Source: Flavobacteriales bacterium
GTDB taxonomy: Bacteria; Bacteroidota; Bacteroidia; Flavobacteriales; Schleiferiaceae
Direction of reading: 5' to 3'
DNA length: 64,000 bases
Assembly (NCBI GenBank): GCA_017795025.1
Contig: CP051243.1
Span: 744,001-808,000 of the forward strand
A program made the translations under genes and the position numbers. Of this stretch, positions 1-9,580 are shown one piece after another. The first letter of the stretch is position 1, and each line of letters starts with the position of its first letter. The notes beneath the pieces are model-generated. The model saw nothing but the letters and a program-made list of their open reading frames with translations, was not told where the DNA came from and did not search any database.

Positions 1-673
1 ACTGGGCCACATCACGATCGGTATAATAGCGGCCATTTTCGCAATAAATCTTGGAGCTGTCGCTGATGATAGTGGTAGGACCTAAGAAATAGGCGATATG
101 ACTTTCGCTATTGTAGTGCATGGTATCGGTAAAGATGCTGTAATCCGGATTCCGGAGCACCACCGAATCTTTAAAGCTAAAAGTCTTGGTATTGCTGTTG
201 TAATAGCCTTTTTCGCTCACTAAAGTATTCTCCTCGCTCGTAACGGTTCCTTTCGTGGTATAGTAAGCAATATTGGTATTTCGATCGAGGCGCAGGCGGT
301 CCGTAATCAAAACCATTTCCTGGTCTTGTAATTTTACTTCTTCGCCAGTAACTACGGCCTGACGGGTTTCCCCGGAATACTCGAGCCGATCGCCCCACAT
401 AAAGAGGGTATCCCCCTGATTAACCTTAATGTTACGAAAAGCGATGATGCGATTCTCCGCCCTAAAAAACCAAGCCGAATCGCTATCCATGATGGCGCCC
501 TCATGCTCAAATTGCACCTTGCCAATGAGACGGGTTTTGCCAATCTCCCGCGCAGCTTTTTGCTTAAGGGCCGTAAATTTAATCACCTTCTTTCCGCCGG
601 TAGATTGTGCCATTAGGCCGCTACCCAGCAGGATTAGGAGGAGTAGCGCTGTTTTAGATCGCCAATTCTTCAA
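1..673 (-). CDS. OstA/LptA-like lipopolysaccharide export protein (3' part cut by window edge)
   Basis: The minus-strand reading frame is open from about 673 to the window edge (about 224 codons) with no stop. Its N-terminus reads as a signal peptide (MKNWRSKTALLLLILLGSGL then MAQS) if the TTG at 671-673 is used; the first ATG (611-613) would cut that signal off, so TTG is preferred. The start lies inside the last codons of purA, suggesting translational coupling. The body is beta-rich, with recurring patterns such as AIMDSDSAWFF, DRLEYSG and VTSEENTLVSEKGYY, as in the OstA/LptA periplasmic bridge family that carries LPS to the outer membrane. The purA-then-OstA-like order is common in Bacteroidetes. 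The C-terminus is not visible. Confidence 0.8.
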   Translation of the reverse strand, partial: MKNWRSKTALLLLILLGSGLMAQSTGGKKVIKFTALKQKAAREIGKTRLIGKVQFEHEGAIMDSDSAWFFRAENRIIAFRNIKVNQGDTLFMWGDRLEYSGETRQAVVTGEEVKLQDQEMVLITDRLRLDRNTNIAYYTTKGTVTSEENTLVSEKGYYNSNTKTFSFKDSVVLRNPDYSIFTDTMHYNSESHIAYFLGPTTIISDSSKIYCENGRYYTDRDVAQ

Positions 674-1940
674 GCTCAATAGTTTGGGTACGATTAGGTC
701 CCACGGAAAGGATACTAATGGGAACCCCAATTTTTTCTTCCACATAAGCGAGGTAATCCTTTAAAGCTTGTGGAGCATTTTGGAGGTCTTCCAATTCGGT
801 AATATCTTCCTTCCAGCCGGGAAGCTCTTCGTAAACGGGCTCAATAAGGTTTTCGTCTAAGCTATAAGGAAGGTGCTCAATTTCCTCGCCTTGATAGCGG
901 TACTTGGTGCATACCTTAATGGTATCAAAGCCACTCAGTACATCGGCCTTCATCATAATAAGGTTGCTTACCCCATTAATGGAAACCGCATATTTTAAAG
1001 CGGGGATATCGAGCCAACCGCAACGACGCGGACGGCCGGTAGTAGCGCCAAATTCATGTCCTTTTTCTTGCAAGGCCGCACCAGTGTCATCAAATAATTC
1101 GGTAGGGAAGGGTCCCGAGCCCACTCGAGTACAGTAAGCTTTGAAAATACCGAATACCCGTTCAATGCGGGTGGGTGCAATTCCCAAACCGGTGCAACTT
1201 CCTGCGCAGGTAGTAGTGCTGGAAGTAACAAAAGGGTAGGAGCCAAAATCAATGTCTAATAGAGAGCCTTGGGCCCCTTCGGCTAAAACCTTTTTTCCTT
1301 GGGCCAAAGACTGGTGTAAGTAGTTTTCGGAGTCGATTAAACTAAGGTCCCGGATTTGATCTACCGCAGCAAACCAAGCCGATTCCATATTGGCCAATTC
1401 GGCTTCATAGTCAAATTCGTAATGTGAGAGCAATTGCTCATGCTTACCTTTAAGCGTATTGTAGCGCTCTTTAAAGTCGGATAGTTCGATATCACCAACC
1501 CGCAAACCATTACGACCGGTTTTATCCATATAAGTAGGTCCGATTCCCTTTAGGGTAGACCCTATCTTATTTTTGCCTTTAGCGGCTTCCGAGGCGGCGT
1601 CTAACATCCGGTGGGTTGGCAAAATTAAATGCGCCTTACGGGAAATGAGCAAAGCTTCTTTTACGTCTACTTTATGCTCTTTTAAAGCCTCAATTTCCTT
1701 CATGAAAATCACCGGATCAATCACCACACCATTACCCACCAGGTTTTTAATGCCCTTATGGAAAATCCCACTGGGGATGGTGTGCAAGACATGTTTGATG
1801 CCATCGAATTCTAAAGTGTGGCCGGCATTAGGTCCGCCCTGAAAACGAGCAATGATATCGTATTTACGGGTAAGAACATCTACAATCTTACCTTTCCCTT
1901 CATCGCCCCATTGTAGGCCTAATAGTACATCTACCTTCAT
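654..1940 (-). CDS. purA: Adenylosuccinate synthetase
   Basis: PurA joins aspartate to IMP using GTP, the first committed step from IMP to AMP in the cytoplasm. The 428-residue length is normal for the family. The GTP-binding loop WGDEGKGK sits at residues 11-18, the IMP-contacting GPTYMDKTGR near 135, TTGRPRRCGW near 300 and the C-terminal SVGPNRTQTI near 412. The ATG start puts the family-typical N-terminus (MKVDVLLGLQWGDEG) in place. It follows the Fur-like gene with only 23 bases between and its 3' end overlaps the lptA-like gene, so the three are probably cotranscribed from the promoter before fur. Confidence 0.98.
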   Translation of the reverse strand: MKVDVLLGLQWGDEGKGKIVDVLTRKYDIIARFQGGPNAGHTLEFDGIKHVLHTIPSGIFHKGIKNLVGNGVVIDPVIFMKEIEALKEHKVDVKEALLISRKAHLILPTHRMLDAASEAAKGKNKIGSTLKGIGPTYMDKTGRNGLRVGDIELSDFKERYNTLKGKHEQLLSHYEFDYEAELANMESAWFAAVDQIRDLSLIDSENYLHQSLAQGKKVLAEGAQGSLLDIDFGSYPFVTSSTTTCAGSCTGLGIAPTRIERVFGIFKAYCTRVGSGPFPTELFDDTGAALQEKGHEFGATTGRPRRCGWLDIPALKYAVSINGVSNLIMMKADVLSGFDTIKVCTKYRYQGEEIEHLPYSLDENLIEPVYEELPGWKEDITELEDLQNAPQALKDYLAYVEEKIGVPISILSVGPNRTQTIELEELAI

Positions 1941-1963
1941 GAAAAAAAGCTGCTTCTAAAGTC

Positions 1964-2431
1964 TTATTGATCGGTGGGTTCGGTGGTTTCTTCCTCCTTA
2001 TTGCTGCGGGTTCCGTACAAATAGAGGGAGTGCGAGTTAATGTCGATGCCGAAGATTTCGGCCACCGTATCCTTAATCTGCTGTAAGCGCGGATCACAGA
2101 ATTCTAAAACCTCACCGGTGTCGGTTAATATGATATGGTCGTGTTGTTTGTTGTAAAAGGACTTTTCGTAATAGGCCTGGTTTTGACCAAACTGATGTTT
2201 ACGAACCAGTTTAGAATCGAGTAGGAGCTCGATGGTATTGTACAGGGTTGCCCTCGATACGCGGTAATTCTTGTTCTTCATTAAGATGTACAAGGATTCA
2301 ATATCGAAGTGCTCTTCGTTCTCGTAAATTTCTTGCAAGATGGCATAACGCTCCGGCGTTTTCCGCTGCTTGTTCTTTTCCAGATATTCGGTAAATACCT
2401 GTTTTACCGTCTCAAATTCCTGTTCATTCAT
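1964..2431 (-). CDS. Fur-family transcriptional regulator
   Basis: A metal- or peroxide-sensing repressor of the Fur superfamily. The N-terminal winged helix spans about residues 15-85 ([12 protein letters not shown], then the recognition-helix motif [14 protein letters not shown]) and the C-terminal metal and dimer region begins at about residue 110 with [17 protein letters not shown]. Only one Cys is seen in the usual structural CxxC place, so a second zinc site is doubtful; Fur, Zur and PerR cannot be told apart. The frame is open to a TTG at 2443, but a good -7 element at 2449-2456 would put the transcript start near that TTG, so the ATG at 2431 (MNEQEFETV) is chosen, giving 155 residues. 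The gene lies between the (p)ppGpp enzyme and purA. Confidence 0.9.
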   Translation of the reverse strand: MNEQEFETVKQVFTEYLEKNKQRKTPERYAILQEIYENEEHFDIESLYILMKNKNYRVSRATLYNTIELLLDSKLVRKHQFGQNQAYYEKSFYNKQHDHIILTDTGEVLEFCDPRLQQIKDTVAEIFGIDINSHSLYLYGTRSNKEEETTEPTDQ

Positions 2432-2448
2432 AAATGAAAACAAAGGGG

Positions 2449-2456
2449 CAAAGATA
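2449..2456 (-). promoter_or_regulatory. Bacteroidetes -7 promoter element before fur
   Basis: The minus strand reads TATCTTTG, an exact match to the Bacteroidetes -7 consensus TAnnTTTG. It lies in the gap between the relA/spoT stop and the fur start and predicts a transcript start near 2443, which supports the ATG at 2431. No clear -33 TTTG was found, so the call rests on the -7 box and its position. Confidence 0.5.
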
Positions 2457-2457
2457 G

Positions 2458-4701
2458 TTAATCTCTGTCAGCGAAGCGCCGTTCTACCGAACTAACTCCT
2501 TCAATCTGTCGCAATCGTTCAATAACCTTTTCGAGGTGGATTTTATCTTGAACCACCACCGTGATTAGTCCTTCAAAAATGCCTTCATCGCCAGCGATAT
2601 TAATGCTGCGGATATCGACATGGAGGTCATTCGAAATAATCTGAGTTACCTTGTTCACCAAGCCTACCGTATCAATCCCGCGGATCACCAAGACTGAAGA
2701 GTATTCTTTCTTTTTGTTGCTCACCCATTTGGCGCGTAAAATGCGCTGGGCAAAATTAGATTGGAGGTATACGCTATTGGGGCAATTTTTATGATGGAGT
2801 TTAATACCTTCGGTGGCGGTTATAAAGCCAAACACATCATCGCCGGGAATAGGATTGCAACATTTAGCAATTTTATAATCGAACTCCTGTTCATCGGGAC
2901 CAAACACAATGAACTTGGTATCACCGGTTTTTTCGCCACTTTCTTTTTCCTTTTTCCGGGTCTTACTTAAATTATTTTTACTGCGACCCACAATGCGCTT
3001 GCGCAGATAGGAGTAAAAGCCTTGATTTTGATCGCGCATAAATTCCTTTAACTGCGCATTATCAATAATCTTCATGCCCACCTTATAATACAGCTCGGTA
3101 CTATTTTTAAGGTTAAAGTACTTCACCATCTCATTGATGAGGTTCTTACTGGGCTTTACTTTGATGTACTTTAATTTACGTTCCAAGATCTCCTTACCAT
3201 CACCCGCAATTTCCTTACGCTCGCTCTTTAAACCGCTTTTAATATTATTACGGGCCTTACTGGTTACCACGTAGTTTAGCCAGTCTTCCTTGGGTTTTTG
3301 TTTCTGACTGGTGATAATCTCCACTTGATCTCCACTTTTAAGGCGATAGTTTAAAGGAACTAAGCGACCATTTACCTTGGCGCCTAAGGTTTTTAATCCT
3401 ACATCGGTATGAATGCTAAAGCTAAAGTCGAGGGGCGTGGCGCTGGAAGGCAAAATCATTAACTCCCCTTTAGGAGTAAAGATGTAGATCTCATCGGCCA
3501 TCAAGTTCATTTTGAACTCATCTACAAAATCTACTGCACTGCCCTCATTATTTTCAATCGCCTCGCGGATGCGATTAATCCATTCGTCTAATTTGGATTG
3601 ACCCGAGGAATCCTCCTTGTATTTCCAGTGGGCGGCGTAACCCCGCTCGGCCACTTCATCCATCCGCTTGGTGCGGATTTGTACTTCTACCCAATGCCCA
3701 TCGGGACCCATTACGGTGGTATGCAGACTTTCGTAGCCATTGGCCTTAGGAGCCGAAATCCAATCGCGCAAGCGCTCCGTATTTGGTCTAAAGTGATCGG
3801 TAACTATAGAGTAGACCCGCCAACAGTCGGATTTTTCCTTTTCGGGACTGGAGTTGACAATAATGCGGATGGCGAATTTGTCGTAGATCTCATCGAAGCC
3901 TACACCCTGACTGAGCATTTTTTTGCGAATGCTGTAAATGCTCTTGGTCCGCTCCTTAAGTTCATAATCAAACCCCTCTTCGTTGAGGTATTTCTTAATA
4001 AACTTACTGAAGTCTTGCAGGTAGCGATGGGCCTCGCTTTGAGAGCTTTTTAATCGCAACACAATATCGCGATACACTTCGGGCTCTGTATACTTTAAGC
4101 TTAAATCTTCGAGCTCGGTTTTAATATTGTATAAGCCAATTCGATGGGCCAGGGGTGCGTAGAGGTAGAGGGTTTCGGAAGCAATTTTGAGCTGCTTATG
4201 CTGGGGCATCGACTCCAAGGTGCGCATATTATGCAATCGGTCGGCCAGCTTAATTAAGATTACCCGAATATCATCCGAAAGGGTAAGCAGCATCTTCCGG
4301 AAGTTCTCCGCTTGCAAGGAAACCTCCATATCGAAGATGCCCGAGATCTTGGTAAGGCCGTCAATAATCTTGGCGATATCCTCATCAAATAGTCGTTCAA
4401 TATCCTCCAGGGTATAGTCGCTATCTTCTACCACATCGTGGATTAAGGCACTCGCCACCGATTTGGGTCCCAGGCCAATTTCCTCACTTACAATGCGAGC
4501 CACTTCAATTGGATGGTAGATATACGGTTCGCCCGATTTTCGGCGTACTTCCGCATGAGCGTCTTGGGCCAAGTTAAAAGCCCGCTTAATCAGGTCGCGG
4601 TCTTCCTTGTCCATGCGATCCTTCATGGATCGTAACAACTTCTGGAAACGGGATTTAATCTCCTTTTTTTCCGCTTCTATTTCTTCTTCGGTCATATTCA
4701 T
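2458..4701 (-). CDS. Bifunctional (p)ppGpp synthetase/hydrolase (RelA/SpoT family)
   Basis: Long-form RSH enzyme of 747 residues that makes and degrades the stringent-response alarmone. The domains in order are: an HD hydrolase domain at about 40-190, with intact HPIEVARI and [10 protein letters not shown] metal-site motifs; a synthetase domain at about 230-370, with [22 protein letters not shown] and GYESLHTTV; a TGS domain at about 395-460 ([11 protein letters not shown]); a Cys-containing helical/zinc-finger part ([11 protein letters not shown]); and a C-terminal ACT domain at about 665-740. The intact HD residues indicate that hydrolysis is retained, so this is the Rel/SpoT rather than the RelA type. 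The next gene downstream is fur, 14 to 26 bases away depending on the start used. Confidence 0.96.
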   Translation of the reverse strand: MNMTEEEIEAEKKEIKSRFQKLLRSMKDRMDKEDRDLIKRAFNLAQDAHAEVRRKSGEPYIYHPIEVARIVSEEIGLGPKSVASALIHDVVEDSDYTLEDIERLFDEDIAKIIDGLTKISGIFDMEVSLQAENFRKMLLTLSDDIRVILIKLADRLHNMRTLESMPQHKQLKIASETLYLYAPLAHRIGLYNIKTELEDLSLKYTEPEVYRDIVLRLKSSQSEAHRYLQDFSKFIKKYLNEEGFDYELKERTKSIYSIRKKMLSQGVGFDEIYDKFAIRIIVNSSPEKEKSDCWRVYSIVTDHFRPNTERLRDWISAPKANGYESLHTTVMGPDGHWVEVQIRTKRMDEVAERGYAAHWKYKEDSSGQSKLDEWINRIREAIENNEGSAVDFVDEFKMNLMADEIYIFTPKGELMILPSSATPLDFSFSIHTDVGLKTLGAKVNGRLVPLNYRLKSGDQVEIITSQKQKPKEDWLNYVVTSKARNNIKSGLKSERKEIAGDGKEILERKLKYIKVKPSKNLINEMVKYFNLKNSTELYYKVGMKIIDNAQLKEFMRDQNQGFYSYLRKRIVGRSKNNLSKTRKKEKESGEKTGDTKFIVFGPDEQEFDYKIAKCCNPIPGDDVFGFITATEGIKLHHKNCPNSVYLQSNFAQRILRAKWVSNKKKEYSSVLVIRGIDTVGLVNKVTQIISNDLHVDIRSINIAGDEGIFEGLITVVVQDKIHLEKVIERLRQIEGVSSVERRFADRD

Positions 4702-4781
4702 TCGTATGCCGAATTTATTTAAAAATTGCGGTAAACCTGCGGGATTCAGTCGAAGCTTTTCACAAGTTTTTAGGCAGGCAA

Positions 4782-5036
4782 TTAGCCGATATTTCTTTGG
4801 TTTTTAGATTTAAATCGCTTTACCGAATCGTCACTTAGCTTACGGTGTTTGGTTTTTCGCCCTTGCACGCGCTTACGCCACATCCGAAAGCTACTGGCTT
4901 TCATTTCCTTGCGCATTAATTGGATAACTTCCGCTTCGGCTAAGCCAAACTGGGCTTCAATCGCATCAAAGGGCGTGCGGTCTTCCCAAGCCATCTCAAT
5001 TACGCGATCTATTTGTTCGGGATTTAATGTAGACAT
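4782..5036 (-). CDS. Small TIGR03643/DUF2805 family protein
   Basis: 84-residue basic protein beginning MSTLNPEQIDRVIEMAWED. It matches the TIGR03643 (DUF2805) family by the pattern of EMAWEDRTPF, FGLAEAEVIQLMR and SFRMWRKRVQGRKTKH. The first half looks like a helix-turn-helix and the tail is Lys/Arg rich, suggesting nucleic-acid binding, but the family has no assigned function that I know of. It is divergent from the 5084 gene with a 47-base gap and sits upstream of the (p)ppGpp enzyme in the same direction, 80 bases away. Function is not inferred. Confidence 0.75.
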   Translation of the reverse strand: MSTLNPEQIDRVIEMAWEDRTPFDAIEAQFGLAEAEVIQLMRKEMKASSFRMWRKRVQGRKTKHRKLSDDSVKRFKSKNQRNIG

Positions 5037-5083
5037 GATTTGAAAACCGCGCTCAGAACGATTTTGTTTGCGACTTTTGCCAA

Positions 5084-5482
5084 ATGCTAAAAGACCTAAA
5101 CTTTGATCCTGTAACCGATGTACGGTTAGCCATTGCCAAAACGCCCGAAAAAACTGGGGAGTCTACTTTTTACCTCTACCTCATTAATGGAAAGCAAGAG
5201 GCTTTAAAGAATGTATTGGTAATGACCGAAGCGGCCGAAAACGAAGATGGTAGCGGCCGGAAGACCTCCAAGCTTCGTCACTTTATTGAGCATATTGATC
5301 CCATGCACAGCATTAAGGTAGAAACCGTAGACCCGGCGGTATTGGGCTTTTACAATCGCATCTGGCTTAGTTTTTACCTCGATGAGCAAATTTATGATTG
5401 TCGGTATACCATTAAGCCTTTCAAAGAATGGGAATTAGAACCTTTAGTGGATTTAGATCTTAAAGGAAGATTAGCCGAATAG
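5084..5482 (+). CDS. Conserved hypothetical protein, cytoplasmic
   Basis: 132-residue acidic protein with no signal peptide, membrane segment or recognised domain. The composition (STFYLYLINGKQEALKNVLV, then SFYLDEQIYDCRYTI) suggests a small beta-rich fold. The ATG at 5084 is the first in frame, in the divergent gap with the TIGR03643 gene. A lipoprotein gene follows 36 bases later on the same strand. I do not recognise the family, although the sequence looks like a real, codon-biased gene. Confidence 0.6.
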   Translation: MLKDLNFDPVTDVRLAIAKTPEKTGESTFYLYLINGKQEALKNVLVMTEAAENEDGSGRKTSKLRHFIEHIDPMHSIKVETVDPAVLGFYNRIWLSFYLDEQIYDCRYTIKPFKEWELEPLVDLDLKGRLAE

Positions 5483-5518
5483 GCAAACCATTAAGGGGGC
5501 ATAAACGTAGGTATTAAT

Positions 5519-6049
5519 ATGAGACCAACAATTTTAGTACTGCTACTAGCGATTTTATTAACGGGCTGCGATCGAGGAGATAGTAATGTAAGCTTTCGAA
5601 TGACCTACGAAAGTGAATACGAAATACCCAGCAGCACCGGCATCAATTTTCCCCTTACCATTCAATCGCCCCCGGTAAATAGCAATAGCACCACCGCTTT
5701 TCGCAATAACAATACTTCCGCCAATTTGGTGAATAGCGTAAGTATGGACTACGCCGAAATCGAGCTATTGGCGCCCCAGGATGGCGATTTCTCATTTTTA
5801 GAAAGCATCCGCATTTTAATTAATGCTGATGGTTTGGATGAGATTGAACTCGCCTCCCTCGATCCGGTGCCAGCGGGTCCTGCCCAAACCATCGTCTTAA
5901 ACACCAGCAAGGCCAACTTTAAAGATTACCTCACCAAACCCGAATTTGAGTTAAGCCTCGAAACGGTTAGTGATGAGTTTTTAACTCAGGATCACCGCCT
6001 AAAATTTAATTGCGAGTTTTTGGTTTCTGCAAATGTACTTGGCAACTAA
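5519..6049 (+). CDS. Predicted lipoprotein of unknown function
   Basis: 176 residues beginning MRPTILVLLLAILLTGCDRG: a short hydrophobic signal ending in a lipobox (LTGC) with Cys at residue 17, so a lipoprotein anchored to the inner or outer membrane. The mature part is Ser/Asn/Thr rich near the N-terminus and then beta-rich (SVSMDYAEIELLAPQDG). No known domain is recognised. It lies between the 5084 gene and mdh, with mdh carrying its own predicted promoter. Confidence 0.7.
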   Translation: MRPTILVLLLAILLTGCDRGDSNVSFRMTYESEYEIPSSTGINFPLTIQSPPVNSNSTTAFRNNNTSANLVNSVSMDYAEIELLAPQDGDFSFLESIRILINADGLDEIELASLDPVPAGPAQTIVLNTSKANFKDYLTKPEFELSLETVSDEFLTQDHRLKFNCEFLVSANVLGN

Positions 6050-6106
6050 AGCCAGATTTATTTGCTCTTTTCCATTGAATGATGCCCATTTTCGGGCCTT
6101 GCTTCT

Positions 6107-6114
6107 TAATTTTG
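6107..6114 (+). promoter_or_regulatory. Bacteroidetes -7 promoter element before mdh
   Basis: TAATTTTG is an exact match to TAnnTTTG, 35 bases before the mdh ATG. It predicts a 5' untranslated leader of roughly 28 bases. A -33 TTTG at the correct distance is not clear. Confidence 0.5.
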
Positions 6115-6148
6115 TGGACAGAATTTTAATCCTCAAATCTCAAAGAAT

Positions 6149-7069
6149 ATGAAAGTTACCGTTGTAGGTGCAGGTGCCGTTGGAGCAAGCTGTGCAGAAT
6201 ACATCGCCATGAAGGATTTTGCCTCCGAAGTGGTATTGGTAGACATTAAGGAAGGTTTTGCCGAAGGTAAGGCCATGGACCTAATGCAAACCGCCTCTTT
6301 AAATGGTTTTGATACTACCATCACCGGAAGCACTAACGATTACACCAAAACTGCGAACAGCGATGTAGCGGTAATCACCTCCGGCATTCCTCGTAAACCA
6401 GGAATGACGCGTGAAGAATTAATTAGCACCAATGCCGGTATCGTTAAAACTGTTGCCGAAAACCTAATTAAAGAATCACCAAACGTAATTATCATCGTGG
6501 TTTCCAATCCTATGGATACCATGACTTACCTTGCCCACCAAGCCACAGGCTTACCAAAGCACCGCATTATTGGTATGGGTGGAGCTTTAGATTCGGCTCG
6601 TTTTAAATACCGTTTAGCTGAAGCTACCGGCGCCCCCATTTCAGATATCGATGGAATGGTAATTGGCGGTCATAGCGACACCGGTATGATTCCTTTAACA
6701 CGTTTGGCTACCCGAAATAGTGTGCCTGTTTCTGCCTTTATTTCAGAGGAGCGCATGCAAGAAGTTAAGGAAGCCACTAAAGTTGGTGGAGCTACTTTAA
6801 CCAAATTATTAGGTACTTCGGCTTGGTATGCTCCCGGAGCAGCCGTTGCGGCTATGGTACATGCCATTGCCACCGATGCCCAAAAAATGTTCCCATGTTC
6901 TTGTCTCTTGGAAGGAGAATATGGCCTAAACGACATTTGTATTGGTGTACCTACTTTAATTGGTGCCAATGGAGTAGAAAAAATTGTGGAAATCGATTTG
7001 AACGATTCCGAGAAACAAGAGTTAATAAATTCAGCAGAGGCGGTTCGTAAAACTAACGGACTCCTCTAA
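6149..7069 (+). CDS. mdh: Malate dehydrogenase (NAD-dependent, LDH-like type)
   Basis: Oxidises malate to oxaloacetate with NAD in the TCA cycle. The 306-residue length fits the LDH-like bacterial MDH family. The Rossmann loop GAGAVG is at residues 7-12, with the NAD-selecting Asp about 20 residues later (VVLVDIKEG). GIPRKPGMTREEL carries the substrate-binding arginines, VSNPMDTMTY precedes the second Arg region, and GGHSDTGMIP carries the catalytic His. It is followed by a strong hairpin terminator, so it is probably transcribed alone from the element at 6107. Confidence 0.97.
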   Translation: MKVTVVGAGAVGASCAEYIAMKDFASEVVLVDIKEGFAEGKAMDLMQTASLNGFDTTITGSTNDYTKTANSDVAVITSGIPRKPGMTREELISTNAGIVKTVAENLIKESPNVIIIVVSNPMDTMTYLAHQATGLPKHRIIGMGGALDSARFKYRLAEATGAPISDIDGMVIGGHSDTGMIPLTRLATRNSVPVSAFISEERMQEVKEATKVGGATLTKLLGTSAWYAPGAAVAAMVHAIATDAQKMFPCSCLLEGEYGLNDICIGVPTLIGANGVEKIVEIDLNDSEKQELINSAEAVRKTNGLL

Positions 7070-7094
7070 AGGATATATTGGGTGATAGATTAAG

Positions 7095-7130
7095 AAAGCC
7101 CTCTGGCCAAATGGTCGGAGGGCTTTTTTT
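7095..7130 (+). terminator. Rho-independent terminator after mdh
   Basis: The arms AAAGCCCTC (7095-7103) and GAGGGCTTT (7118-7126) form a 9-bp stem around a 14-base loop, followed by a run of T to 7130. It closes the mdh transcript and lies 20 bases before the 3' end of the convergent GH13 gene. Confidence 0.85.
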
Positions 7131-7149
7131 ATACGCTCAGGGGCCTAGG

Positions 7150-8982
7150 CTAGGGGTTTAAAATAATCGCCGTACTGCGGGCCTTTAATTTTAGGCTTTC
7201 GCCTGATGGTTTTCCGTCCATTAAGTTGGTACCGGGGTTAATACCGAGCTCCAATAGATTTAGGTCTTGGGCTTTGCTAGCGTTGTTAATGACCACCGTG
7301 AGTTTTTCCTGCGCATTCCAACGTTCGAAGATGAATATATTTCGATCGTCATCAGCTAAAACCAGGCGGTATTCACCATCCGCTAATGCGGGATGTGCTC
7401 TGCGGATGGCAATCATCTTCTTATAAAAATCGCGCAGCTCCAAATTAGGGGCTACAGCGTCCGCTTGTTTTCGTTTGCTTTGATCGGGTAAATAAACTTC
7501 GTCCTCATAATTAATATCCGACCATAACATGGGTTTGCGATCATCGGGATCATTGCCACCCCACATGCCCACTTCATCGCCGTAGTAAATCATCGGAGCC
7601 CCTAAATAGGTAAACTGGAAACTCACAAAGAGCTTTTGGATTTCGAGCTCCTCAGAATTGGGTTTTCGCACCATATATTCGGGATTATCGGCTGCTTTGG
7701 AAAAGCCGAAATAATCACCCCAGTCACGGAAATTAACGCCACCCCGATTTACAATATGCGAGCCAATTCGGTTTACATCGTGCGAGCCAAAAAGATTTTG
7801 CATTCGGTAGGCGGTACGCGGATCGGGGAAAAATTCGCGCATCCGCTGCAGCTCGGCTTCAAACTCGCTGGGGCTGCGCTTATGTTTACCCTCTGGGTTA
7901 ATGAAAAACTCTGTACAGGTAAAAGCCCAGTTGTAATTCATCTCGGCATCAAACTCATCTCCCGAAAGGTAGGGCAGGGTTTCCTCTAAAGGGCTCACTA
8001 ATTCGGCGGTAATGTAGGCTTCGGGGTTTAAGGATTTAACGTGCAGGCGCCAATCCTTCCAAAACTTATGCTTTACACAAAAGGCCACGTCGAGGCGCCA
8101 ACCGTCGATACCAAATTCCGGACCGCGGCCCATCGGGTTCATCCAGCGGGCGGTAGCTGCAAAAACATAGTTGCGCGGACCTTCTACCAAGCCATTATCG
8201 TCTTCTTTAAATTCAGGTAAAGACTTTACGCCCCACCAACCTTCGTAATCAAATTCATTTTCTTCCGTTTCGGGATTGTCCCAAGACTTTATGCTAAACC
8301 AATCTTTATAGGGACTTTCGGCTTGGTTTTTACGCACATCTGCGAAAGCAAAACTGTTGTAACCCATGTGGTTAAACACCCCATCGAAAATGATGCGCAT
8401 ACCCCGCTTATGTACTTCTTCGATTAGTTGAAGGGCTAATAAATCGGCACTGGTCCAAACCCAAGACTCGGGGTCTAAAGGATTTTCCTTAGCGATTAAG
8501 GCGCGATCGCCTTCGGGGTCGGGACCAAAATTGGGATCCACATGGTGATAGGATTCCCCGTCGTATTTATGCAAACTAGGCGATTGAAAGATGGGGTTTA
8601 GGTAAATGGCGGTGATGCCTAAATCTTGCAGGTAGTCGAGTTGATTAATAATCCCTTGCAAATCTCCACCGTAACGACGGCGTAGGAGGTGCTTCCAAAG
8701 TTCCGGCTCTCCATTTGCTTTTTCGTAATCTTGAAGCTGATACCAATCGGAACCCCAGGGATGGACTTGCCAATACTGCGGCGGTTCTTGAGGGTCGGCA
8801 TAGGCTAGGTCTTTCATTTGAGGATCATTACTCGAATCTCCATTGCGAAAGCGCTCGGGAAAAATTTGATACCAAATGGCATGCTCGGCCCATTGGGGAC
8901 CACTTTGAGAGTAAATCATTAAAGGCATTAAAAGGGGAACGCAGGTCCTTAAGGCCTGCTTAAAAATGTTCGTTGGGTTCAT
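7150..8982 (-). CDS. Exported GH13 alpha-glucan hydrolase (neopullulanase/cyclomaltodextrinase-like)
   Basis: 610-residue alpha-amylase superfamily enzyme with an N-terminal signal peptide (cleavage likely after IYSQS, near residue 26), so it acts in the periplasm or at the cell surface. GH13 region I is DGVFNH at 200-205. The nucleophile Asp is D298 in GIDGWRLD, the acid/base Glu is E327 in ITAEL, and the transition-state Asp is D402 in GSHDVNR. A beta-sandwich C-terminal domain ends the protein. The WYQIFPERF start of the barrel resembles neopullulanase or maltogenic enzymes. No SusC/SusD pair or other starch genes are nearby, and no T9SS C-terminal domain is seen. Confidence 0.92.
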   Translation of the reverse strand: MNPTNIFKQALRTCVPLLMPLMIYSQSGPQWAEHAIWYQIFPERFRNGDSSNDPQMKDLAYADPQEPPQYWQVHPWGSDWYQLQDYEKANGEPELWKHLLRRRYGGDLQGIINQLDYLQDLGITAIYLNPIFQSPSLHKYDGESYHHVDPNFGPDPEGDRALIAKENPLDPESWVWTSADLLALQLIEEVHKRGMRIIFDGVFNHMGYNSFAFADVRKNQAESPYKDWFSIKSWDNPETEENEFDYEGWWGVKSLPEFKEDDNGLVEGPRNYVFAATARWMNPMGRGPEFGIDGWRLDVAFCVKHKFWKDWRLHVKSLNPEAYITAELVSPLEETLPYLSGDEFDAEMNYNWAFTCTEFFINPEGKHKRSPSEFEAELQRMREFFPDPRTAYRMQNLFGSHDVNRIGSHIVNRGGVNFRDWGDYFGFSKAADNPEYMVRKPNSEELEIQKLFVSFQFTYLGAPMIYYGDEVGMWGGNDPDDRKPMLWSDINYEDEVYLPDQSKRKQADAVAPNLELRDFYKKMIAIRRAHPALADGEYRLVLADDDRNIFIFERWNAQEKLTVVINNASKAQDLNLLELGINPGTNLMDGKPSGESLKLKARSTAIILNP

Positions 8983-9028
8983 CGATTGGCTTGCTATAGA
9001 AAGTGTAATTTAGGGCAAAAATTTAAGC

Positions 9029-9577
9029 ATGAAAGCGTTAAAATGGATTTTCATTAGCCTCTTAATCATTGTAGGATTAGCCTACGGAGGCTTTCAGTAC
9101 ATGAAGCATAATACTAAGAAAATGTCTCCCGAAGGAAATGTTTCCTTTGTAACGGAGCAGTACGATGTAAGCATCTTTTATAACCGACCTTCGGTACGCG
9201 GTCGTACCATTTTTGGCAATTTGGTGCCTTACAATGAGGTTTGGCGTACTGGGGCTAACGAGGCCACCACCTTTACCACTAAAACCGATTTAGAGATTGG
9301 GGGCCAAACCTTACCAGCGGGAACCTACACCCTGTGGACTATTCCCGGCGAACAAGAGTGGCAGTTTATTTGGAACTCCAAGGAATACCCCTGGGGAGTG
9401 AACTGGGAAAGTGAAGCTTCGCGAGAAGCGGAGTACGATGTACTAACTACCGCCGTTTACAAGGAGTATATTCCCAGTATTACCGAAACCATGACCATCA
9501 ATTTGGTGGAAGCTGGAGAAGGCTTTGAATTACAACTCGCCTGGGAAAACGTATTAGTTCGTGTACCGATAAAATAA
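9029..9577 (+). CDS. DUF2911 family membrane-anchored/exported protein
   Basis: 182 residues with an N-terminal hydrophobic segment (WIFISLLIIVGLAYGGFQYM) that acts as a signal anchor or uncleaved signal. The rest matches DUF2911: VSIFYNRPSVRGRTIFG, VPYNEVWRTGANEATTF, LPAGTYTLWTIPG and WGVNW are the hallmark motifs. Family function is unknown; members in Bacteroidetes are secreted. Only 3 bases separate it from the OmpA-like gene, and the DUF1569-like gene overlaps that in turn, so the three form one transcription unit. Confidence 0.88.
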   Translation: MKALKWIFISLLIIVGLAYGGFQYMKHNTKKMSPEGNVSFVTEQYDVSIFYNRPSVRGRTIFGNLVPYNEVWRTGANEATTFTTKTDLEIGGQTLPAGTYTLWTIPGEQEWQFIWNSKEYPWGVNWESEASREAEYDVLTTAVYKEYIPSITETMTINLVEAGEGFELQLAWENVLVRVPIK

Positions 9578-9580
9578 TTT

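Noticed and set aside
3598-4053. A 151-codon plus-strand reading frame inside the (p)ppGpp synthetase gene.
   Set aside because: It lies entirely antisense to conserved RelA/SpoT domains; the opposite strand carries all family motifs, so this is a shadow.
6091-6110. A GCCC/GGGC hairpin between the 5519 lipoprotein gene and mdh.
   Set aside because: The 4-bp stem is too weak and is not followed by a T run; it overlaps the mdh promoter region.
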